Source: Streptomyces finlayi
Lineage (GTDB): Bacteria; Actinomycetota; Actinomycetes; Streptomycetales; Streptomycetaceae
NCBI RefSeq assembly: GCF_014216315.1
Contig: NZ_CP045702.1
Coordinates: forward strand, 6,634,001-6,698,000
Length of the DNA: 64,000 nucleotides
Direction: 5' to 3'
Position numbers and translations under genes: made by a program. Each line of letters starts with the position of its first letter. Position 1 is the first letter of the stretch. This document shows, one piece after another, positions 16,274 to 24,275 of the stretch. Under the pieces are notes generated by a model. That model was not told where the DNA came from. It ran no database searches and saw only the letters and a list, made by a program, of their open reading frames with translations.

Positions 16274-17747
16274 GCATGAGCGTAGCAGCGTGGTCGAACT
16301 GGCAGAATCCCTGCGCGGTGAACTCGACCGCTACTCACCAGGTGGAAAGCTGCCGTCGAGCCGTGTCCTGGTGGAACGCTTCCGGGTGAGCCCCGTGACC
16401 GTCTCCCGGGCCATCGCGCAGCTCGCCGCCGAGGGCTTGATCGTCACCCGCCCCGGTGCCGGAGCCTTCAGGGCGCAGCCCCGTACCGCCGTACGCCCTC
16501 CCGGGGACACCTCCTGGCAGGAGGTGTCCCTCAGTGCCGGCGGCGGCCCCGAGGTGGTGCCGCGGACCGTCGACGCCTCCGGGGTGCTGGTCACGCTCGC
16601 GGCCCCCTCGCCCGGTGTCATCGAGTTCAACGGGGGCTACCTCCACACCTCCCTCCAGCCCGAGCGCGCCATGGCCGCCGCGCTGGCCCGCGCCGGGCGC
16701 CGGCCCGGCGCCTGGGGCCGCCCGCCCACGGACGGGCTTCCCGAGCTGCGGGCCTGGTTCGCCCGGGAGATCAGCCCGGCCGTGAGCGCCGCCGACGTAC
16801 TGATCACCGCGGGCGGCCAGAGCGCCCTGTCCACCGCCCTGCGCGCACTCGCCCCGCCCGGCGCCCCCGTCCTCGTCGAGTCGCCCACCTACCCGGGGAT
16901 GCTCGCGGCGGCCCGCGCCACCGGTCTGCGTCCCGTGCCCGTCCCGGGTGACGCCGACGGTGTACGGCCCGATCTGCTCGCCGCCGCGTTCCGGGCGACG
17001 GGCGCCCGGGTGTTCGTCTGCCAGCCGCTGTTCCAGAATCCGACCGGTGCCGTCCTGGCACCCGACCGCCGCGGGGAAGTCGTCAGGATCGCCCGCGAGG
17101 CGGGTGCCTTCGTCGTCGAGGACGACTTCGCCCGCCGTCTCGTCCACGCGGACGCCGGGCCGCTGCCCGTGCCGCTCATGGCTCAGGACGAGGACGGCGT
17201 CGTCGTCCACGTCTGTTCCCTCACCAAGGTCACCTCGCCGAGCCTCCGCGTCGGCGCGCTGGCGGCCCGCGGCCCGGTACTGGAGCGGCTGCGCGCCATT
17301 CAGGTCGTCGACAGTTTCTTCGTTCCCCGGCCGCTCCAGGAGGCCGCGCTCGAACTGGTCGGTTCGCCGGCCTGGAGCCGTCATCTGCGCACCGTCGCGA
17401 CCGTGCTGAAGGGCCGCCGCAACGCGATGACGGCCGCGCTCCGCCAGGAGCTCCCCGCATTCGCCCTCCCGCACATCCCGTCGGGCGGCGGCAGCCTCTG
17501 GCTGGGCCTCCCCGCGGCCTGGACCGCCGCCGAGGAGTCCGCGGTGGTCTCCGCGGCGCTGCGCGCGGGCGTCGCCGTCGCGCCAGGCCGCCCCTACTTC
17601 TGCGCGGAGGCACCGGCCGGCCGCATCCGGCTGAGCTTCGCCGCCGTCTCGGGCGCCGCCGAGATCGCCGAGGGCGTACGACGGCTGCGCACCGCCTGCG
17701 ACGAGCTCCGCGACGGCCCGGAGCGGGGTGCGCGCCCGCCCGCGTGA
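16272..17747 (+). CDS. MocR/PdxR-type regulator (GntR HTH fused to aminotransferase fold)
   Basis: A 491-aa protein. Residues about 1-75 are a GntR winged helix (GKLPSSRVLVERFRVSPVTV). Residues 110-480 form a type I aminotransferase-like domain with NPTGAVL, the Asp-containing FVVEDDFAR and the PLP-binding Lys in VCSLTKVTSPSLRVG. MocR proteins sense PLP or amino-acid-derived ligands and regulate adjacent genes. Here the divergent EamA transporter is the obvious target. The ATG at 16272 shares bases with the transporter's ATG (CATG), so the two promoters must lie inside each other's coding sequence. Confidence 0.88.
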   Translation: MHERSSVVELAESLRGELDRYSPGGKLPSSRVLVERFRVSPVTVSRAIAQLAAEGLIVTRPGAGAFRAQPRTAVRPPGDTSWQEVSLSAGGGPEVVPRTVDASGVLVTLAAPSPGVIEFNGGYLHTSLQPERAMAAALARAGRRPGAWGRPPTDGLPELRAWFAREISPAVSAADVLITAGGQSALSTALRALAPPGAPVLVESPTYPGMLAAARATGLRPVPVPGDADGVRPDLLAAAFRATGARVFVCQPLFQNPTGAVLAPDRRGEVVRIAREAGAFVVEDDFARRLVHADAGPLPVPLMAQDEDGVVVHVCSLTKVTSPSLRVGALAARGPVLERLRAIQVVDSFFVPRPLQEAALELVGSPAWSRHLRTVATVLKGRRNAMTAALRQELPAFALPHIPSGGGSLWLGLPAAWTAAEESAVVSAALRAGVAVAPGRPYFCAEAPAGRIRLSFAAVSGAAEIAEGVRRLRTACDELRDGPERGARPPA

Positions 17748-17802
17748 CCCCCGTGCCGGCGGGCTTCCGTGCTACGGCACACGGACTGCCCGATCCGTCC
17801 CC

Positions 17803-17831
17803 TTGACCGGTGTGGCGTTCGGCTCCACGAT
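17803..17831 (+). promoter_or_regulatory. Promoter for a leaderless transcript
   Basis: TTGACC at 17803-17808, a 17-base spacer and CACGAT at 17826-17831. Transcription would start about seven bases later, at the ATG (17839) of the phosphatase-like gene, predicting a leaderless message. No Shine-Dalgarno sequence is present. Confidence 0.6.
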
Positions 17832-17838
17832 CGCGGCC

Positions 17839-18414
17839 ATGAGTGTTCGAGTCTCCCTGGTCGCTGCGGCGCGCAGCTCCGCCCTGCTCGCCGAGCGCTT
17901 CGAGGACGACCGGCCGCTCGACCACGCCGGCTGGCACGAGATCCAGCTCACCGCGCACACGCTCCTGCCGCTCGGTGCCGCCGAGCTGCGCTACTGCTCC
18001 CCGACCCCGCGCAGCCGCGCCACAGGCGAGGCGCTCGGCTTCGCGCCGATGGCCCAGCCCGCGCTGCGCGACTGCGACATGGGTCGCTGGCGGGGCTGGA
18101 CCCTCGCCGAGGTCGCCGCCCGCGAACCGGCCGCCGTGGACGCCTGGCTCGCCGACCCGCGCTCCGCCCCGCACGGCGGCGAGCCCCTCCTGGCCTTCAT
18201 CTCGCGGATAGGGGGCTGGCTCGACACCCGGCCCGCCTGCGACGGATTCATCGTCGCGGTCGCCGAGCCCGCGGTGGTGCGGGCCGCCCTCGTCTATGCC
18301 CTCAAGGCCCCGCCCGCCACGTACTGGAACGTCGATGTCCGCCCGCTGTCCAGAGTCACCCTCACCGGTGCCCCGGGCCGCTGGAGCCTGAGCCTGGAAG
18401 CGGCGTCGGGCTGA
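17839..18414 (+). CDS. Histidine-phosphatase-fold protein lacking the RHG motif
   Basis: A 191-aa protein. The spacing LRYCSPTPRSRATGEAL, RDCDMGRWRGWTLAEVA, APHGGEPLLAF and VAEPAVVRAALVYAL follows the phosphoglycerate-mutase-like family. The essential N-terminal RHG, whose His is phosphorylated, is replaced by VAAARSSALLAERF. The late catalytic His is also replaced (VAEPAVV). A classical phosphohistidine mechanism is therefore not possible, and the protein may bind rather than cleave. The short N-terminus starts at ATG 17839 behind a canonical promoter. The function is unknown. Confidence 0.7.
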   Translation: MSVRVSLVAAARSSALLAERFEDDRPLDHAGWHEIQLTAHTLLPLGAAELRYCSPTPRSRATGEALGFAPMAQPALRDCDMGRWRGWTLAEVAAREPAAVDAWLADPRSAPHGGEPLLAFISRIGGWLDTRPACDGFIVAVAEPAVVRAALVYALKAPPATYWNVDVRPLSRVTLTGAPGRWSLSLEAASG

Positions 18415-18509
18415 GCGGACACACGCACACCCCTTCCGGCCGGTCCGACCAGTCGGTATGTTGCGGCTCACCGAAGCCATCAGGCTGTGCGCGAACCGAG
18501 GAGCCCGAC

Positions 18510-19658
18510 GTGCCGCAGATCCACGGCCACTGCCACGACAGATTCGCGGCGGTGCGTGCCGCCTTCGAGGCGAACTTCACGGAGCGGGAGGAACTGGGCG
18601 CGGCGGTCACCGTCCTGGTCGACGGCGTCGCGGTGGCCGACCTGTGGGCCGGCTGGGCCGACCGGGCCCGTACCCGCCCGTGGGAGCGGGACACCCTGGT
18701 CAACGTCTGGTCCACTACCAAGGGCCCGACCGCGCTCTGTGCCCATATCCTCGCCGACCGGGGACTGCTCGACCTGGATGCCCCCGTCGCCGCGTACTGG
18801 CCCGAATTCGCCGCGGCGGGCAAGGAATCCGTCCGGGTCCGGGACCTCCTCTCGCACCGCGCGGGCCTGGCGGGGATCCGGGAGCCGCACACCCTGGCCG
18901 AGCTCTACGACTGGGAACTGACCACCGCCCGGCTGGCCGCGACCGAGCCCTGGTGGGAGCCGGGAACCCGCTCCGGCTATCACGCACTCACCTACGGCTT
19001 CCTCGTCGGCGAGGTCGTCCGCCGGATCACCGGACTGCTGCCGGGCGCCTTCCTGCACCAGGAGGTCACCGGGCCGCTCGGCATCGACTTCACCGTCGGC
19101 CTCCCGGAGAAGGAGGAGGGGCGGGTCGCCGAGCTGGTCACCTCGAGGCCCACGGCCACCGCGGCCGCGTTCTTCGCGCAGATGGAGCCGGTCGCCCTCG
19201 CCTCACTGGCCAACCCGCCCACCGGCGCGGTCGCCGCGAACACGCCCGAGTGGCGGGCCGCCGAGATCCCCGCGGCCAACGGCCACGGAACGGCCCGCGC
19301 GGTGGCCGCGCTGTACGGGATACTCGCCGGGCGCGGCACCCTCGACGGCCGGCGAGTCCTGTCCGAGGAAGCCGCCGAGCGGGTCCGCGAAGGGCAGGGG
19401 AGCTGCCGGGACCTGGTGCTGGGCGCCGCCTTCGCGCACGACACCGAGTTCGCCCTCGGCCTCTGGCTCAGCGGCCCGAACCGCTCCTACGGCCCCAACC
19501 CCCGAGCCTTCGGCCACGACGGCGCGGGCGGCTCCTGCGGGCTGGCCGACCCGGAGGCCGGGGTCGCGCTGGGCTACGTCATGAACCGGATGGGCTCGGA
19601 CATCGCCGACGACCCGCGCAAGATGGCGCTGGTCGAGGCGGTGTACGAGGCGCTGTGA
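18510..19658 (+). CDS. Class C beta-lactamase-like serine hydrolase (family VIII esterase type)
   Basis: A 382-aa protein starting at GTG 18510 behind GAGGAG. It has the SxxK motif as WSTTKGPTA (about residue 70), with Ser nucleophile and Lys base. YHALTYGFLVGEVV supplies the second-motif Tyr, and GHDGAGGSCGLADP stands for the KTG box. These features fit the EstB/beta-lactamase-domain family of cytoplasmic esterases or amidases rather than a true secreted beta-lactamase, since there is no signal peptide. The substrate is unknown. It lies 95 bp after the phosphatase-like gene on the same strand. Confidence 0.85.
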   Translation: MPQIHGHCHDRFAAVRAAFEANFTEREELGAAVTVLVDGVAVADLWAGWADRARTRPWERDTLVNVWSTTKGPTALCAHILADRGLLDLDAPVAAYWPEFAAAGKESVRVRDLLSHRAGLAGIREPHTLAELYDWELTTARLAATEPWWEPGTRSGYHALTYGFLVGEVVRRITGLLPGAFLHQEVTGPLGIDFTVGLPEKEEGRVAELVTSRPTATAAAFFAQMEPVALASLANPPTGAVAANTPEWRAAEIPAANGHGTARAVAALYGILAGRGTLDGRRVLSEEAAERVREGQGSCRDLVLGAAFAHDTEFALGLWLSGPNRSYGPNPRAFGHDGAGGSCGLADPEAGVALGYVMNRMGSDIADDPRKMALVEAVYEAL

Positions 19659-19680
19659 CGGCCGGGCCGCCGGGGCCCGG

Positions 19681-19820
19681 GTTGCCAGGGGTCCGGGTTG
19701 CCAGGGGTCCGGGTTGCCAGGGGTCCGGGCTGCCAGGGGTCCGGGCTGCCAGGGGTCCGGGCTGCCGGGGGCCCGGGCTGCCGGGGGCCCGGGCTGCCAG
19801 GGCCCGGGTTGCCAGGGCTC
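19681..19820 (+). repeat. Tandem 16-bp repeat, about nine units
   Basis: Units follow the consensus G(T/C)TGCCAGGGGTCCGG. Three GTTGCCAGGGGTCCGG copies (19681-19728) are followed by two GCTGCCAGGGGTCCGG, two GCTGCCGGGGGCCCGG, one 15-base copy and a partial ninth ending at 19820. A degenerate unit precedes them. The array lies in the 330-bp gap between the hydrolase stop (19658) and the next gene. It encodes nothing convincing in any frame. Confidence 0.9.
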
Positions 19821-19937
19821 ATGCCTCCGGACGCCGGGAGGCGGAGCAACCGGCGGCCGCCCCCTACCCGTAATACCTGCGAGCTACCCGGCAGGTGCAC
19901 CCTCCAGCGGGACGCCGACCACAAGGGCTGATCCATA

Positions 19938-19978
19938 CCTTCCGTACCGGAAGCACACACCGCATCCGGTACGGAAGG
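19938..19978 (+). promoter_or_regulatory. Perfect 14-bp inverted repeat overlapping a ribosome binding site
   Basis: CCTTCCGTACCGGA at 19938-19951 and its exact complement at 19965-19978 enclose a 13-base loop. The right arm contains GGAAGG, the only Shine-Dalgarno-like sequence before the ATG at 19989. In RNA the stem would hide the ribosome binding site. As DNA it could be an operator. Confidence 0.7.
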
Positions 19979-19988
19979 ACCACCCTCC

Positions 19989-20957
19989 ATGGCGACCCGC
20001 CCGCGCACCAGCCGGCTGCGCCGCGCCCTCCTCGCCGCCCTCGTCGCCGCTTCGGTGGCGGTGCCGGTGTCGGGCGCGGCGGGGCCCGCGGCCGTCCCCG
20101 CGCCCGCCCCGGCCGAGCTCGGGCCACTCGGGCCCGCCACCGATGCCGCCCTCGACGAGCGGTACGCCGCGGGCCGCGCGGACATCCTGGCGGCCGAGCG
20201 GACGGCCGCGGTCCACGGCGACCGGCGACGCGCGGCCGTTCTGCGCGCCATGGCGGACCCCGGCCGCCGGTTCCTCTCCTTCGACGGCCGCGACGGCGGC
20301 CGAACCGCCGAGGTCTTCGGCGACCTGGCACACGCGGAACACATCGCCGTACTCGTGCCGGGCTCGGACACCAGCCTCGACTCGTACGGACGCTTCGGTG
20401 CCGGCGCCGAAGCGCTGCGGCGCGAACTCGGAGACGGCGCGGCCGTCATCGCCTGGCTCGGCTACAAGACCCCGGGGACGGTCAGCCGTCACATCGTGAC
20501 GGACCGCAGCGCGGCGGCAGCAGCTCCCGGACTCGCCCACTTCGTGAGGGAGCTGACGTCGTCCAGGCCCGGTTCCCGGATGACGCTGCTCTGCCACTCC
20601 TACGGGGCGGTCGTCTGCGGGCTTGCCGCCGCGGACCTCCCCGTCGCGGACATCGTGCTGTACGGAAGCCCGGGCACCGGCGCACGGGACGTGGAGAGCC
20701 TGCGCACGCGGGCCACCGTCTGGGCGGGCCGCGGCGCCGACGACTGGATCGCCGACGTCCCGCACCGACGGCTCGACCTCGGGTTCGTCACCGTCGGGTT
20801 CGGGACCGACCCGGTGTCACCCTCCTTCGGAGCCCGCGTGTTCGACGCGGGCCCGGGCGGCCACAGCGACTACCTCCGCCCCGGCTCCGTACCCCTGCGG
20901 AACCTGGCACGGATCGTGCGCGGACACGCCCTGAGCACGGAGCCCGGCCATGCGTGA
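19989..20957 (+). CDS. Secreted alpha/beta hydrolase (DUF1023 type)
   Basis: A 322-aa protein with a signal peptide (basic RTSRLRR, then an Ala/Val-rich core, cleavage near residue 33). The alpha/beta-hydrolase core has IAVLVPGSDTSLDSYG, the nucleophile elbow CHSYGAVV, an acid candidate in GADDWIAD and the catalytic His in GPGGHSDYL. This is the PF06259-like family of exported actinobacterial hydrolases with unknown substrate. Its last bases overlap the start of the acyltransferase gene (20950), so the two are coupled. Expression may be limited by the hairpin at 19938-19978. Confidence 0.82.
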   Translation: MATRPRTSRLRRALLAALVAASVAVPVSGAAGPAAVPAPAPAELGPLGPATDAALDERYAAGRADILAAERTAAVHGDRRRAAVLRAMADPGRRFLSFDGRDGGRTAEVFGDLAHAEHIAVLVPGSDTSLDSYGRFGAGAEALRRELGDGAAVIAWLGYKTPGTVSRHIVTDRSAAAAAPGLAHFVRELTSSRPGSRMTLLCHSYGAVVCGLAAADLPVADIVLYGSPGTGARDVESLRTRATVWAGRGADDWIADVPHRRLDLGFVTVGFGTDPVSPSFGARVFDAGPGGHSDYLRPGSVPLRNLARIVRGHALSTEPGHA

Positions 20958-22110
20958 CCTCGTTCGGACCATCGAAGCCGCCACCCCGCCCGGCCGTGAC
21001 CGCGCCGTCGACGCCCTGCGCGCCCTCGCCATCCTCGGCGTGGTCATGGGCCACTGGCTGGTGACCGCCCTGATCGCGGACAGCGGTACGGTGCGCGCCG
21101 CGAGCCCCCTCCAGTACATGCCCCGACTGGCGCCCGTCTCCTGGGCGTTCCAGACCCTCGCCGTGTTCTTCCTGGTCGGCGGACGGATGGGCGCGCAGGG
21201 TTACGCGTCCGCCCGCGCCCGGGGCGTTCCCTACCGGCAATGGCTCGGCGCGCGGCTGGCCCGGCTGTTCCGGCCGGTCGCCGCCCTGCTCGCCGTCTGG
21301 GCGGTGGCGGCGGGCGTGATGGCGGCCGCGGGCGTCGGCCACGCCACCCTCCACACGCTCGGCAAGCTGGTCCTCTCACCGCTCTGGTTCCTGCTGGTCT
21401 TCGCCGCCCTCACCGCCGCCACCCCTCTCGTGGCGAAGGTCCATCCGCTGTGGCCCCTCGTCGTCGTCCTCCATGTCGACCTGCTGAGATTCGGGGCGGA
21501 GGCGCCCGCCGCGGTCGGCTGGATCAATGTGGCGGCCGGGTGGCTGGTCCCGTACTGCCTGGGCGCCGCCTGGGCCCGGGGCGGCCTGCGGGGCCGGACG
21601 GCCGGCTGGGTCCTGCTCGGCGGGGGAGCCGCCACCACGCTGCTCCTCGTCCTGTTCGCCGGATACCCGGCGTCCATGGTCGGTGTCCCGGGAGCCGCCG
21701 TGTCCAACCTCGACCCGCCCACCCTCGCCGTGGTGACCTTCGGGCTCGCCCAGTGCGGTGCGGCCCTGCTGCTGCTCGGCCCGCTGCGACGGCTGCTGGT
21801 ACGGCCCGCTCTGTGGGCGGCGGTGGCCCTGGCCAACCTCTCCGCGATGACCCTCTTCCTCTGGCACCAGACCGCCATGATGGCGGTCACCGCGACCGGC
21901 TTGTGGGCGGCCGGACCCCTCCCCGGACTGCACACGGTGCCGGACGGTGCGGCCTGGGTGCTTGCCCGGCCGGCCTGGCTGCCGGTGTTCGCGCTCGCCC
22001 TGCTGGTGTGCCGGTCGGCGTTCCGCACGTACGAACAGGGGCGGCCCGGCCGCTCACGGGTGGTCCGCGAGGCCCGCCCCGACCGGACCGTGGAGGCGCA
22101 CAGTGCCTAG
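20950..22110 (+). CDS. Membrane-bound acyltransferase (acyltransferase 3 family)
   Basis: A 386-aa protein with about ten hydrophobic helices. DRAVDALRALAILGVVMGHW places the family His in the first helix, as in acyltransferase 3 proteins that transfer acyl groups to sugars, lipids or secreted compounds. FFLVGGRMGAQGY is the usual second-helix segment. The ATG at 20950 overlaps the hydrolase gene, and the stop overlaps the kinase start at 22103. The four-gene order hydrolase, acyltransferase, kinase, response regulator suggests an envelope-modifying unit with its own sensor. The acyl acceptor is unknown. Confidence 0.82.
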   Translation: MRDLVRTIEAATPPGRDRAVDALRALAILGVVMGHWLVTALIADSGTVRAASPLQYMPRLAPVSWAFQTLAVFFLVGGRMGAQGYASARARGVPYRQWLGARLARLFRPVAALLAVWAVAAGVMAAAGVGHATLHTLGKLVLSPLWFLLVFAALTAATPLVAKVHPLWPLVVVLHVDLLRFGAEAPAAVGWINVAAGWLVPYCLGAAWARGGLRGRTAGWVLLGGGAATTLLLVLFAGYPASMVGVPGAAVSNLDPPTLAVVTFGLAQCGAALLLLGPLRRLLVRPALWAAVALANLSAMTLFLWHQTAMMAVTATGLWAAGPLPGLHTVPDGAAWVLARPAWLPVFALALLVCRSAFRTYEQGRPGRSRVVREARPDRTVEAHSA

Positions 22111-23429
22111 GGTGGATCATGTGAAGCTGACGGGGGCGGGGGCGGGGGCGGGGGCGGGGGCGGGAAGCGGGAAGCGGCTGACGGCCGCGGTGCGGAAGCT
22201 GCCGCGCACCGTGTACGGGGGCATGTGGACCGGGCCCACGGATCCGCTGCCGCGCATGGGCGAGCCGGGCTGGCCGGTCTGGCGGCCGGTGTCCTGGATG
22301 GTGCTGGTGGTGCTCGCCGCGACCATCGCCGTGACGAACGTGAACGGCGGCACCGGTCGAGCGGTCACCTGGTACGCCCTGCTGCTCGCCGGGCTCCAGT
22401 CCGCGGCGCTCGTCGCCGCGATGTCCCGGCCCATGCCGGCCTGGTGGGCCTCGATCGTGCTGATGGCCGTCGGTTCCGTCGTCTGGGAGCCCCTGGTCCA
22501 CCGGGACAGGCTCTACCCGTGGAGCATCCCCGCCATCGTGCTGCACTGCGCCCTGCTGTTCCTCATGGCTTCGCGGGTGCGGCCCTGGACCGCGGTACGG
22601 GCACTGGTGATCACCGTCCTGGCCGGGGTGGCCTGCCTCCCCTTCACCACCCAGGCGCACAACTACAACGTCGACCGGGCCGTTCCGTTCTTCGTCGTGG
22701 CCACGGTGCTCGGCGCCTCGCTGCGCGGACTCCGGCTGGCCCGGGGGCAGTTGGTGGTCCAGGCCGAGCTGACGGCGGAGGAGCGCAACCGGCGCACCCT
22801 GCTGGAGGAACGCAACCGGATCGCCCGCGAACTGCACGACGTGGTCGCCCACCACATGACCGTGATCTCCATCCAGGCGCAGGTCGCCCCGCACCTGGTC
22901 GAGGACCCTTCCGACGCCCTGCGCGAGAACCTCGCCTCCATCCGGGAGAAACGCCGTCGACGCCCTCACCGAACTGCGCAGGGTGCTGGGCGTGCTGCGC
23001 ACGGAGGACACCCTCGCCGAAGGGGCGCACGCGCCGCAGCCCACGCTCGACCGGCTGGACGAACTGGTCGGCACGGTACGGGGAGCGGGGATCACCGTCG
23101 TCAGCGAGTCGACGGGAAGGCGCCGGCCCCTCTCGCCGGGCGTCGAACTGTCGGCGTTCCGCATCGTCCAGGAGGCGCTGAGCAACGTGATGCGCCACGC
23201 GCCCGGAGCGCGCGTACGGGTGGAGACCGGCTACCACTCGGCGGCGGTCACGGTCCGCGTCACCAACACCGCGCCCGACCGCGTGCCCGCCCCCTCACGG
23301 GGAGCCGGCCACGGACTGCTCGGCATGCGGGAACGTACCGTCATGCTGGGCGGAGACTTCGCCAACGGCCCCACCGCGGAGGGCGGTTACGAAGTGGTGG
23401 CCACCCTTCCCCTGGAGGACCCCGTATGA
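22103..23429 (+). pseudogene. NarL-type sensor histidine kinase, frameshifted at 22949-22951
   Basis: GGAGG six bases before GTG 22103 sets the start, inside the end of the acyltransferase gene. The first frame codes a Gly/Ala repeat, about five membrane helices and the HisKA_3 box (RNRIARELHDVVAHHMTVIS). After ENLASIRE it breaks. Dropping one A of the AAA at 22949-22951 restores RENAVDALTELRRVLGVL and continues through the ATPase domain (AFRIVQEALSNVMRHA, GHGLLGMRERTVMLGG) to the TGA at 23427-23429. That stop overlaps the response regulator ATG. As sequenced, the kinase would lack its ATPase domain. Confidence 0.8.
22131..22164 (+). repeat. Hexanucleotide repeat (CGGGGG)5 in the kinase 5' end
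   Basis: Five consecutive CGGGGG units plus a partial sixth encode an alternating Gly-Ala stretch just after the kinase start. It has six G-tracts, so it also meets the sequence pattern for a G-quadruplex. Length change by six bases would keep the frame. Confidence 0.85.
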
Positions 23430-24094
23430 CCATCCGCGTACTGATCGCCGACGACCAGATGATGGTCCGCCAGGGCTTCACCGTGCTGCTCGACGCCGAA
23501 CCGGGCATCGTGGTCGTCGGCCAGGCCGTGGACGGCCTCGACGCGGTCGTCAAGGTGGCGGAACTCGCCCCCGACGTCGTCCTGATGGACATCCGCATGC
23601 CCGGACTCGGCGGCATCGAGGCGACCCGCCGCGTCACCGCGTCGCCCGACACCACCGTCAAGGTGCTCGTCCTGACGACCTTAGACCTCGACGAGTACGT
23701 GTACGAGGCGCTCCGCGCGGGCGCGTCCGGCTTTCTGCTCAAGGACGCCTCGGCAGCCGAACTGGCCCACGCGGTAAGGGTGGTGGCGGCCGGGGAGGCG
23801 CTCCTCGCGCCGAACATCACCAAGCGGCTGATCGCCGAGTACGCCCGGCTGGCCGAGGCGCCCCGCGCGCCCCTCAAGGACCGGCTGGGGGACCTGACGC
23901 AGCGCGAGACGGAGGTGCTGTCCCTGATCGCGCACGGACTGTCGAACGCGGAGATAGCGGCCCGTCTGGTGGTCGCCGAACAGACGGTGAAGACCCACGT
24001 GAGCCGCATCCTCGTCAAACTGTCCCTGCGCGACCGCACTCAGGCCGCCGTCCACGCGTACGAGACGGGACTGGTGCGTCCGGCCGGTTACTGA
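23426..24094 (+). CDS. NarL/LuxR-family response regulator
   Basis: A 222-aa protein with GGAGG seven bases before the ATG, overlapping the kinase stop (ATGA). The receiver domain shows the acidic pair in VLIADDQMMVRQGF, phospho-acceptor Asp in VVLMDIRMPGLGG and Lys in FLLKDAS. The C-terminal LuxR helix-turn-helix reads LTQRETEVLSLIAHGLSNAE then TVKTHVSRIL. It would be phosphorylated by the upstream kinase and regulate transcription, possibly of the hydrolase-acyltransferase pair. All key residues are intact even though the partner kinase is frameshifted. Confidence 0.92.
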   Translation: MTIRVLIADDQMMVRQGFTVLLDAEPGIVVVGQAVDGLDAVVKVAELAPDVVLMDIRMPGLGGIEATRRVTASPDTTVKVLVLTTLDLDEYVYEALRAGASGFLLKDASAAELAHAVRVVAAGEALLAPNITKRLIAEYARLAEAPRAPLKDRLGDLTQRETEVLSLIAHGLSNAEIAARLVVAEQTVKTHVSRILVKLSLRDRTQAAVHAYETGLVRPAGY

Positions 24095-24222
24095 GCCGGT
24101 CCCCACTCCCCGGCGGGTGCGCCTCCCGCGCGGAGCCCGCGCATGAGTACGGCGTACACGGACGCTGCCAAGGCGGGGCGTTGACCTGCGATGCCCCGAC
24201 GTGCGGGGACGAACGGCCCCAC

Positions 24223-24253
24223 TTGACCTTGACACGGTGACAAGGTCTTCACT
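24223..24253 (+). promoter_or_regulatory. MerR-type promoter/operator
   Basis: TTGACC (24223-24228) and TTCACT (24248-24253) are 19 bp apart, the over-long spacing typical of MerR-activated promoters. Between and over them is a perfect dyad, GACCTTG at 24225-24231 and CAAGGTC at 24241-24247 with nine bases between. The MerR-family protein encoded at 24950 is the likely ligand-controlled regulator. Confidence 0.75.
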
Positions 24254-24275
24254 GCTTCCCGAGGAGGTGGTCTCG

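Noticed and set aside
19681..19820. Possible CRISPR array
   Set aside because: Units are contiguous with no spacers and there are no cas genes nearby.
19698..19931. A collagen-like Gly-Pro open frame over the 16-bp repeats
   Set aside because: The pattern comes from the repeat unit itself; the 15-base unit breaks the frame logic and there is no start signal.
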